A stretch of 64,000 nucleotides of DNA from Meconema thalassinum (Eukaryota; Arthropoda; Insecta; Orthoptera; Tettigoniidae). Location: the NCBI GenBank assembly GCA_946902985.2, contig OX336393.1, positions 360,574,779 to 360,638,778 on the forward strand, given 5' to 3'. Position numbers and translations under genes: made by a program. Below the pieces are notes generated by a model. It ran no database searches. It was not told where the DNA came from and worked only from the letters and a program-made list of their open reading frames with translations. Shown in pieces: positions 1-7,739 of the stretch. Numbering within the stretch: the first letter of the stretch is position 1; each line of letters starts with the position of its first letter.

Positions 1-1193
1 ATTCATTATTAACTTTCCTTTTGGCGCGATTGATAGTAGGCGCTATTAGTAGGCGCGATTGGTAGTAGGCGCGATTGGTAGTGGACGTTATTGATAGTAG
101 GCGCTATTGATAGTAGGTGCGATTGATAGTAGGCGCGATTGATAGTAGGCGTAATTGATAGTAGACGTGATTGATAGTAGGCGTGATTGGTAGACCTTGA
201 GGTGATAACCCCTTTTGATTGATCCCTGTTGATTTGCCCCTTGGGACTGGTCCCTGTTGACTAGCCCCTTTGGACGGGTCCTTTTTGAAGGGAGTCATTT
301 TTGACGGGCCCCCTGCTGACGGGTCACTGTGGACGGATCCCTGTGGACGGGTCCCTGTTGACAGGTCCTTTTGACTAATCCCTTTGGACCGGACCCTTTG
401 GACTGATCCCTATGGGTTGGCCATGCATTTATCCAAATTATGTCAAAGGGACCGATCCAAAGGGATTAGTCAAAAGGACCTGTCAACAGGGACCCGTCCA
501 CAGGGATCCGTCCACAGTGACCCGTCAGCAGGGGGGCCGTCAAAAATGACTCCCTTCAAAAAGGACTCGTCCAAAGGGGCTAGTCAACAGGGACCAGTCC
601 CAAGGGGCAAATCAACAGGGATCAATCAAAAGGGGTTATCACCTCAAGGTCTACCAATCACGCCTACTATCAATCACGTCTACTATCAATTACGCCTACT
701 ATCAATCGCGCCTACTATCAATCGCACCTACTATCAATAGCGCCTACTATCAATAACGTCCACTACCAATCGCGCCTACTACCAATCGCGCCTACTATCA
801 ATCGCGTCTACTAATAGCGCCTACTATCAATCGCGTCTACTACCAATCGCACCTACTATCAATCGCGCCTACTAATCGCGCCTACTATCAATCGCGCCTA
901 CTAATAGCGCCTGCTACCAATCGCGCCTACTATCAATCGCGTCTACTAATAGCGCCTACTATCAATCGCGTCTACTACCAATCGCACCTACTATCAATCG
1001 CGCCTACTAATCGCGCCTACTATCAATCGCGCCTACTAATAGCGCCTGCTACCAATCGCGCATACTATCAATCGCGCCTACGATCAAAAGCGCCTACTAT
1101 CAATTACGTCCACTACCAATCGCGTCTACTATCAATCGCGTCTACTAATAGCGCCTACTATCAATCGCGCCAAAAGGAAAGTTAATAATGAAT
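1..1193. repeat. Giant imperfect palindrome made of degenerate tandem repeats
   Basis: The first bases (ATTCATTATTAACTTTCC) are the exact reverse complement of 1176-1193. The inner arms 377-400 and 444-467 also pair, around a spacer at about 401-443. Each arm has an outer array of short units (core CGCCTACTATCAATCG on the right arm, its complement on the left) and an inner array of GTCC/GGAC-rich units. The right arm is roughly 350 bases longer because its outer array has more units. Pairing runs to base 1, so the true palindrome may extend left of the window. ORFs read across it are repeat translation, not genes. It lies just past the 3' end of the polymerase gene and could be a terminal inverted repeat joined head to head. 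Confidence 0.9.
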
Positions 1194-1753
1194 GGACATG
1201 AACATTGAAAAGGATTGAGGAAATGGTATTTCTTTGTATTCTATTTTGTAAAGCCATATATGTTGTGAAATAAAAAACAAGGTTTACAAGATCACAATGT
1301 CTTTTAATTTTAAAATGGTGATAGCCATTTCTTTATTTTCATTTTTTCATACATGAATATTTACAATTTCCACTTTTCATTTTTTTACATTCTCTTTGTT
1401 TAGTTTACACATTCTGTACATTTTTGTTGTTGTGAAATAAAAACAAGGTTTACCAGATCACAATGTCTTTTAATTTTAAAATGGTGATAACTATTTCACT
1501 TTTTCTCACATGGATATTTACAATTTCCACTTTACATTTTTACATTTCCCTTGTTTAGTTCACACATTCTGTACATTTAAAAAAAATCTTTTTCGTAATA
1601 TACAAAAGCAAACATTTTACACTAAAATGTATTACTTATCTTATTTTTACTAAACTACTGTAGCCTAACATTATACATTCTACTTACAGTTTTTACAAAA
1701 AATATTACAATATAAAACACACTACAAATATTACAATATAGTGATCATTAGAC
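1194..1753. repeat. AT-rich 3' flank of the polymerase gene with a ~166-bp direct duplication
   Basis: A block beginning TTGTGAAATAAA and ending TTTTAAAATGGTGATA occurs at about 1264-1323 and again at about 1430-1489, with similar sequence following each copy (ACAATTTCCACTTT, then a CATTCTGTACATTT block). AATAAA signals lie on both strands, but no coding potential is visible. It lies between the palindrome and the polymerase stop codon and probably belongs to the same element. Confidence 0.6.
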
Positions 1754-3052
1754 TTAAGAAAAGTAATAGTCGTCAATGCGACTGTTTCCCCAAGCAAGAG
1801 TATTAAATGTGTTGGGTATAATGAATCGTTTGTTGTCTTCATTACTTAAAGCAACTTTGTTCAACAAATTGGTATGTAGCTGATGATTTTTACTTCTAAA
1901 TACACACATTTTCTTATATAATACAGGTGGGTTACTAACTATACAGTTTTTATAATCACTTATATCTAACTCTTTACTAACAACATTCTTTTTCACTCCT
2001 TTTAATTTTTTTACTACTACATCATCAATTGTCATATAGCTGTATGATATAGATTTTGTGCCTACAAAGGTGTCTATAATAACACCAGCACATTCATCCT
2101 TAAATTTCCCAAGAACCTTTTTGTTTACTAGAGGTAAATGGTAAATATTATCCTTGGGGTAGTCACTTGTATCAAACCTATTTAGCTCAGTTTTGATATC
2201 CTCGTAAAAATCATCAGTTTTAAACTCATAAATAAAAGAATCTGTGTCTGTGTAGAGTAATTTAGCATTATCAAGATAGTTTTTCTTTACATAATCATAG
2301 TGAAATTCATACATAAGTGTTTTTGACAATTCCAGAATGGTGTAACCCACATATATTGGTTTGTTGTAAGTTACTTTAAGACGATTCATTTGTATTACAA
2401 CTAAATCCTCATGAATAATTGAACAGCTATGAAAGTTAGGCTTGCTTATTAAGTTGCTCGCACCATACCTTTTACCATCATTCTCCCACTTTGTTATCAG
2501 CTTTACATCAACTCGTTTATCAACATTCTCCATAGTCTTTCCAAAAACACTATTATTCATGAGTTTATAAAAATCTTTTTCAAACGCGTTTGTTGACTGT
2601 GTTCTTAAATTATTGTTTAGATCAATATACGGTTTGAGCCATGCTGACTGATGAAATTGTAATACGCGATGAATTTTAGTTAATTTCAATCCATGCTGTA
2701 GACACTGTTTCAAGTTTTGATAATGTATTACATATTTACATTTATCATTTACATTAGCAATTAACATTTTTGTTCGTGATATGATGTATGGAGATTTCAT
2801 ATTCTCAGGACAAAATGGTAAATCATTATGATCATCATGTAACTCTTTAGGGTACTCAAGATTTACCTCTAAAATATATCCTTTATCATCGTTATCATTA
2901 AGAGTGTCAACATGTAAGACATCAATTTCAGGTTGTGTCAGCCAGCGAAAATCTTTCAGTGGTAGATATTGACTCATAGCCCAACCATATTGGTTATTTG
3001 CATCGAGGTAGACAATATACTTTGACTCTTCACAAGGGTTGTAGCTAGGCAT
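1754..3052 (-). CDS. PolB C-terminal segment: palm/fingers polymerase domain
   Basis: 432 codons from the first ATG after the internal stop; the real frame continues upstream. Motif A (YLDANNQYG, residues 15-23) carries the metal-binding Asp. Motif B (KLMNNSVFG, 163-171) is the nucleotide-binding Lys-x3-NS-x-(Y/F)G helix. Motif C (YTDTDS, 267-272) supplies the two catalytic aspartates. The Q in motif A, where Leu is commonest, is unusual but not disabling in itself. With Exo I-III upstream, the whole catalytic set of a proofreading PolB is conserved. The stop codon is near 1754, followed by AT-rich sequence and the palindrome. Confidence 0.85.
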   Translation of the reverse strand: MPSYNPCEESKYIVYLDANNQYGWAMSQYLPLKDFRWLTQPEIDVLHVDTLNDNDDKGYILEVNLEYPKELHDDHNDLPFCPENMKSPYIISRTKMLIANVNDKCKYVIHYQNLKQCLQHGLKLTKIHRVLQFHQSAWLKPYIDLNNNLRTQSTNAFEKDFYKLMNNSVFGKTMENVDKRVDVKLITKWENDGKRYGASNLISKPNFHSCSIIHEDLVVIQMNRLKVTYNKPIYVGYTILELSKTLMYEFHYDYVKKNYLDNAKLLYTDTDSFIYEFKTDDFYEDIKTELNRFDTSDYPKDNIYHLPLVNKKVLGKFKDECAGVIIDTFVGTKSISYSYMTIDDVVVKKLKGVKKNVVSKELDISDYKNCIVSNPPVLYKKMCVFRSKNHQLHTNLLNKVALSNEDNKRFIIPNTFNTLAWGNSRIDDYYFS

Positions 3053-3097
3053 GTATTTATTATTCGCTTTAGAATACCGTCCACTACATTGACTTAA

Positions 3098-5065
3098 TCA
3101 ACCTCGAATTGATGATTTTATAAAATTGATCATGTCTATATCAGTCATTAATTCTAAATTTACTTTCGTTTTTTTCAACATTGAACTGAAACTTAACCCA
3201 GGAGCTGTGAAATACTGACAAGGATCAAGGTCATAAGTTTTAATACAAACATTCCGAAAATTTTCAAAAACATCTGCTAATAACAACACATCTGTCTTCA
3301 AATATATGTCTGAAAATTCTCCTAAAGTTTGAATGTTAAACTGTGCCCATACACGTTGTGCATGTAAATATTCCTGATCACTGATATGACTTGTGTTTAA
3401 GGAACTGTAAAATGCATCTTTCGGTGGTAAAGAACACTCCTCAAGACGTTCCACACAGTTAATGTATTCGTAAGGGAATATACCCTTTTGACAAATCAAA
3501 TTAAAATCATCTTCTTTAGGAAAGACACGTTGAATTTCATGAAACTGATCTGATTTTAAATTACTAGCCAGCTTATCAAGACTACTCGGCATAAAGCGGA
3601 ATGAATCTAAAAATCGCAGTTTAATGGTTTTCTTATTGTCAGTTTTGATGTATTTTGTGAACGATATGTATTGTTCCTTATTATTTGCAATCACATCAAT
3701 TTTCACATCTGAAGCTCCAAATTCTTTAACGATAAAGTGGTTATCGTATTTGCTACCGTTATGTAGAATGACCGGAATGAATTTACTTACTCTATAATTT
3801 AAATTACATTCTTGGTGAGCAGCACCACGATATTGTCCTGTTAAATGGTCATGATCGCGAACCCTGTCTGTATATAAACATTCACCACATATAAAACAAT
3901 TAGTTTCAGTTTCAAAATTCATTTGCTCTAATAAAGTTAGTGGTTCCATTGGAATGATCGTATTTAAAATAGAGGATATACGGATGGCATCTTTCTCAAG
4001 CCTATCCATAAAAACTTTAGGTGCATCAGGTCCTCTATAGAGCTCAAACTTATTTAAAGAGTCATCATAACTACATTTAATATAATATGCAAAGCTAAAA
4101 GGTTCATGAATGTGAGTAGTGTTGGTAAAAGGTTGGGCTGGATTCGATGAACATGTATTAAATGGTTTTAGCAAAGCCTCGAAGTCAGCATATATAACAA
4201 ATGGTACTCGAAGCTGTTTCTCATAATCCTTAAATTTTAGAATGTTATTTTTAGGAGTCGGTAATATCGTACGAACATGATTACACCCCCATTTTTGATG
4301 TTGAGTTAGTTGGTCCTCTTTTCTGAAATATAGCAAACAGCCATCACACAACCACTTCTTATGTTCTCTTTTTGTAATCTGACTACCAACAAGTCTACTT
4401 AAATGTTTTATCCAACAATAGTGAGCATTTTCACCGTCGGTTATGTATAGTAAATTTACATGAGCATCCTTTTTTTCCTGAGTATAATATAGAGGACCAA
4501 CTATACTCTTATTTTCAATTCCATAAACATTAATACTTACATTGTTCAGCTCTTCAAAACGTTGAATGTCTTTTATCGCCATAGGAAATTCTATTTCTTT
4601 TAAATCTAACACTGAAGAATAGTTAGGATATGATGACGTTCTCTTTTCATTCATCGCTGCTGGATGGAGAGCTGAGGTTACAGTCCATACAAAGCATGCG
4701 TCATCATTATTCATAACGTTTACACAAGCATTCTTACGTTTAATCCATGCAGGTAAATCAATGTATGATGATGCTCGAAGGGGATTATATTTATTCAGGT
4801 TGGTTTCTGAATAAAATACTTCAACCAACGCCCAGCCTGACTCCCTTTCCTGGAACTCTTCACTCTTCACGATGATGGCACTTGAAATATTTTGATATAT
4901 ATCACTAATATTAGTTGATTCGCTAACAATTATGTTTTTTGTATTAAAAGATTTGATATCTGTAATTTCACCTTCGCTCCCAGTTTTTACATAGAGGCCA
5001 AAAAGTTCAAAATTCATTTTAATTGTTTTATGCTCTAATAAAACATTTTCTACTAAGCCAAACAC
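3098..5065 (-). CDS. PolB middle segment: 3'-5' exonuclease domain
   Basis: 655 codons. Residues 240-263 hold a C-x2-C...H finger-like cluster. Exo I (YADFE, catalytic D and E) is at 292-296. A Cys/His cluster at 390-425 (C-x2-C, HDHLTG, CNLNYR) resembles an HNH/zinc module often seen inside these PolBs. Exo II (NGSKYDNHF) is at 436-444, a conserved LDSFRFM-SLDKL block at 486-499, and Exo III (Y and D in YLKTDVLLLADVF) at 588-600. All expected exonuclease acidic residues are present, so this part was intact until recently. The frame ends at a TGA right before a segment with the conserved linker to the palm domain, in the same frame as the downstream piece. Confidence 0.85.
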   Translation of the reverse strand: MFGLVENVLLEHKTIKMNFELFGLYVKTGSEGEITDIKSFNTKNIIVSESTNISDIYQNISSAIIVKSEEFQERESGWALVEVFYSETNLNKYNPLRASSYIDLPAWIKRKNACVNVMNNDDACFVWTVTSALHPAAMNEKRTSSYPNYSSVLDLKEIEFPMAIKDIQRFEELNNVSINVYGIENKSIVGPLYYTQEKKDAHVNLLYITDGENAHYCWIKHLSRLVGSQITKREHKKWLCDGCLLYFRKEDQLTQHQKWGCNHVRTILPTPKNNILKFKDYEKQLRVPFVIYADFEALLKPFNTCSSNPAQPFTNTTHIHEPFSFAYYIKCSYDDSLNKFELYRGPDAPKVFMDRLEKDAIRISSILNTIIPMEPLTLLEQMNFETETNCFICGECLYTDRVRDHDHLTGQYRGAAHQECNLNYRVSKFIPVILHNGSKYDNHFIVKEFGASDVKIDVIANNKEQYISFTKYIKTDNKKTIKLRFLDSFRFMPSSLDKLASNLKSDQFHEIQRVFPKEDDFNLICQKGIFPYEYINCVERLEECSLPPKDAFYSSLNTSHISDQEYLHAQRVWAQFNIQTLGEFSDIYLKTDVLLLADVFENFRNVCIKTYDLDPCQYFTAPGLSFSSMLKKTKVNLELMTDIDMINFIKSSIRG

Positions 5066-5672
5066 AGTAGGTTGAACATTTTTTTAAAAATGATTCAATA
5101 CTTTGAGTTTTTTCTTTACTGTAAAGTCTATAACTAGCAATTCGACTTTTAAATGCACTACCAATTTGTTGAATATTTCCAGAATTTCTTTCATGACAAG
5201 CGTTATTTTTATGTTGAATACTGCGTAAATGTCCATGAATGATTGAAGAAGGTATATCAATATTACAAACATCACAATGGGTTATTGAAGGTTCACCATT
5301 CTTTTTTCTTTTTGTTGCACAACTATTTTCATAATCTTGAGAACGTTTACGCTTTTGAGCATCACATTTGTTTAAAGGTTCCGTGCTAGTTGATGGTTTT
5401 ACAGTTTTTAATTCCTGTTGTTCCCCATGCACTTCAACCATGTGGGATTGATATCGCTTTACAGCAGAAAAACCAAGATCACAAACTGAACATGAAAAAG
5501 GTGCTGAACTGACATGCATTAAATTTACATGCCGTCCAAGACTATCTTGTCTGTTAAATGTGGTAGCACAATGACTGCACACAAACATTTTAATGTCATG
5601 TTTAGCATTTGCGTGTCGTTGAAGGTTGTCAGGTCTTGAGAACTGTTTCTTACAGTCACCACACTTGAACAT
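5028..5672 (-). CDS. N-terminal C2H2 zinc-finger segment of the polymerase gene
   Basis: This open frame of 214 codons starts at the ATG at 5670-5672. Three C2H2 fingers lie at about residues 2-26, 30-53 and 59-82, each with the C-x2-C...H-x3-4-H pattern. A fourth C-x2-C...H-x4-5-H unit lies at about 133-155, after a basic lysine/arginine-rich linker around 105-125. Fingers ahead of a PolB are common in arthropod genomic PolB elements and probably bind DNA or help recognise the element ends. The frame overlaps the next one by 38 bases. The overlap lies at a run of T on the plus strand, so a one-base indel (real or a sequencing error) best explains the split. A free-standing zinc-finger protein is possible but less likely. 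Confidence 0.75.
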   Translation of the reverse strand: MFKCGDCKKQFSRPDNLQRHANAKHDIKMFVCSHCATTFNRQDSLGRHVNLMHVSSAPFSCSVCDLGFSAVKRYQSHMVEVHGEQQELKTVKPSTSTEPLNKCDAQKRKRSQDYENSCATKRKKNGEPSITHCDVCNIDIPSSIIHGHLRSIQHKNNACHERNSGNIQQIGSAFKSRIASYRLYSKEKTQSIESFLKKCSTYCVWLSRKCFIRA

Positions 5673-5895
5673 GGTGATTACTTTCCAAGATATCTATAAA
5701 AGAAAGAAATCATCAACGTTAATAAAAGATAAAACAAAAAGTACAATATAAATAGTTTAATTATATTCCAGTCAATGGTTATAGCAGAGTATTTAAATCG
5801 ATCTGTGAACTCCTAGCAAGTCTAACTTTATGTAGTTCTAACTGGGGGTTACTATATACCACTGTCACTGACACCTAGCGGTGAACATTGGAACA
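5673..5895. other. AT-rich upstream region of the polymerase gene
   Basis: Sequence immediately 5' of the polymerase start codon. It ends in a block with GTCACTGACACCTAGCGG and GTGAACATTGG that recurs in diverged form at about 6235-6260, 6358-6385 and 52435-52460. A promoter could lie here, but no convincing core element was identified. Confidence 0.4.
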
Positions 5896-5902
5896 TGATA
5901 GA

Positions 5903-6172
5903 GTGGTAGAAACCAGCGGTCGTCAGTTAAGTGAGCTAAGTGTGGCGTCATAGCCAGTCTTAAAACAAGTCTAAACTTGTAGAACATGTCACGTGATAGA
6001 AACCAGCGATTACCAGTTAAGTGAGCTAAGTGTGACGTCATAGCCAGTCTTAAAACAAGTCTAAACTTGTAGAACATGTCACGTGATAAAAACCAGCGAT
6101 CGCCAGTTAAGTGAGCTAAGTGTAATGTCATAGGCAGTCTTAAAACAAGTTTAAACTTGTAAAACATGTCAC
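5903..6172. repeat. Three tandem copies of a 90-bp unit
   Basis: Units are about 5903-5992, 5993-6082 and 6083-6172. The landmark AACATGTCAC recurs every 90 bases, as does TTAAAACAAGT. Copies differ by a few substitutions. The 126-aa minus frame read through them is repeat-derived, as its internal sequence repetition shows. Confidence 0.9.
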
Positions 6173-6173
6173 A

Positions 6174-6825
6174 TGACAAGGTTAAGTTAGGTAAAGTTAA
6201 GTGAACTGAGGTTAAGTCTTTAAATATTCCCTCTGTCACTGACACCTAGCAATGAACATTCAAACTTAATAGAGCGGTAATCAAAATCTATCCTACAAAA
6301 TTAGCTTTACACACCATGGTCAAGTAGTTCCAACTTTTGACTGTCAAATATACCATTTTCACTAACATGTAGTGGTGAACATTGGAAAATATCACTCTAA
6401 CTGTTTAAAAGTTATTAGAGGGGGCACTTACCTTTTTATAATTGATCAACTACTGTCACTGAATGAACAGATTGAAGGAATTTGGTAACCTACAGGTACC
6501 CAATTATCTGTAAACAAATCAATCAATCAATCAATCAATACATTCCAATCAATAACTTCAACATCAATTAGTAATAAAAGACTACAATCCATTAATAATA
6601 AGTACTTACCTTGCAAAATAATTTAATGATTTTCTACCAAAACGGCTTTTCTTTACAACTCTTGAGCAGTAATAGAGCACTGTTCACTCAAAGCGAGTAA
6701 TATAGACTGACAGTAGGGAGATATATGACACCCCTCTTATATAAACTCTCATCGCTCGTGTCAGCAGTTTTTTGCAGATCATTGCAATTCCTTTCCCAAT
6801 ACAGTTGAGAGTCCAAAGTACACTA
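6174..6825. other. Non-coding spacer with a (CAAT)n run
   Basis: AT-rich DNA containing a (CAAT)n microsatellite at about 6514-6540 and two diverged copies of the GTGAACATTGG/CACCTAG block. No gene recognised. Confidence 0.5.
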
Positions 6826-7123
6826 GGAACACCTGTGTGGTATCCAATGACTGCTGACTTTGCATGATCATCACCCATTGTCTTAATCAACATATGGGGT
6901 TTCAAATTACTGCAGCGTCAGTCATAGCAACAGCAGTGTGCGCTCTCTGGTATGTCAGCAACATGACACCTGAAGGAACACCTGTGTAATATCCAATAAC
7001 TGCTAACTTTGCATGATCATCATCCATTGTCTTCATGAACACTTGCGGTTTCAAATTACTGCAGTGTTAGTCATAGCAACAGATCTGCGCGCTCTCTGCC
7101 ATGTCTGTAATATGACACAGGAA
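6826..7123. repeat. Tandem duplication, ~149-bp unit
   Basis: GGAACACCTGTGT begins both copies (6826 and about 6975). Both then contain a TGCATGATCATC block, TTTCAAATTACTGCAG and a GCTCTCTG motif at the same spacing, with moderate divergence. The short minus ORF here reads through the repeat and resembles no known protein. Confidence 0.8.
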
Positions 7124-7366
7124 GTAACAAGACGTCTTACTGAACGTGTCATTTCTTAAGTTTTAACATCTTAAGAACATGTATTATTCTCTTTCAACTA
7201 CAAATGACTCGTTAGAACACATCCATCCACCAAGTTAGATCCTTGTATGTTCACATGTATTTCGTCACTTTCCTTTCATATCGTTATTCCATTATAGTAG
7301 TGGTGAACAACGTCAATTCAACACACACAAAATGTAGTTAGACCCTTTGACATAATTTAAATAAAT
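7124..7366. other. Spacer without recognised features
   Basis: AT-rich unique-looking sequence between the duplication and the GTCC-type tandem repeats. No coding or RNA signal seen. Confidence 0.4.
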
Positions 7367-7369
7367 TCA

Positions 7370-7595
7370 TGGGCTAGTCCGTAGGAACCAGGCCAAAGGG
7401 ATCAGTCCAAAGGGACAAGGACTCGTCCACAAGGACCTGTCCACAAGGACTCGTCCACACAGACTCGTCCACAATGACCTGTCAACAATGACCTGTCCAC
7501 AAGGACTTGTCCACAAGGACTCGTCCACAAGGACTCGACAACAATGACCCCGCCAACAATGACCCGTCAACAATAACCCATCTATAGGGATCCGC
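7370..7595. repeat. GTCCACAAGGAC-type tandem repeats, like the inner arms of the 5' palindrome
   Basis: Short degenerate units (GTCCACAAGGACT, GTCAACAATGACC and variants) run through this block. They have the same base pattern and orientation as the inner right arm of the palindrome at 444-620 and are inverted relative to the left arm. This makes the block a candidate for the other terminal inverted repeat of the PolB element, which would then span roughly 7.6 kb. The minus ORF here is repeat translation. Confidence 0.7.
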
Positions 7596-7739
7596 TCCCC
7601 CACCCTCTTACAAAAGCCATGAGTGGGCATGCTAATTCATAGTGGATTTCCACCAAACATATGCACTTTATGTGGAACAACGTTTAAATCCATATCGGCA
7701 TTCAAACTCTTACATGTTGCAATTGGTAACAGAGATTCT

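Larger units (their letters stand above)
1754..5672 (-). pseudogene. Zinc finger-family B DNA polymerase (Polinton/Maverick-like), one stop and one frameshift
   Basis: This reads as one minus-strand gene of about 1,300 codons in three open pieces: zinc fingers (5028-5672), exonuclease part (3098-5065) and polymerase palm (1754-3052). The last two are in the same frame, separated by one TGA at 3098-3100. The first is offset by one base, with the shift near a homopolymer run at about 5080-5092. Motifs appear in the order expected of a protein-primed-type PolB (DNA_pol_B_2): Exo I YADFEALL, Exo II NGSKYDNHF, Exo III YLKTD, motif A LDANNQYG, motif B KLMNNSVFG, motif C YTDTDS. Such polymerases copy linear Polinton-like or virus-like DNA. 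No integrase, packaging ATPase, protease or capsid gene is visible here. Class assignment is firm; the precise lineage is inference. Confidence 0.88.

Noticed and set aside
384..740. 118-codon ORF inside the 5' palindrome
   Set aside because: Its translation repeats the mirrored 104-298 frame, and both read short tandem repeats; no protein-like composition.
650..1170. Regularly spaced short repeats, CRISPR-like at first sight
   Set aside because: Units are contiguous and degenerate without unique spacers, and the sequence is eukaryotic.
5084..5275. 63-codon ORF on the minus strand
   Set aside because: Alternative frame of the zinc-finger/PolB gene.
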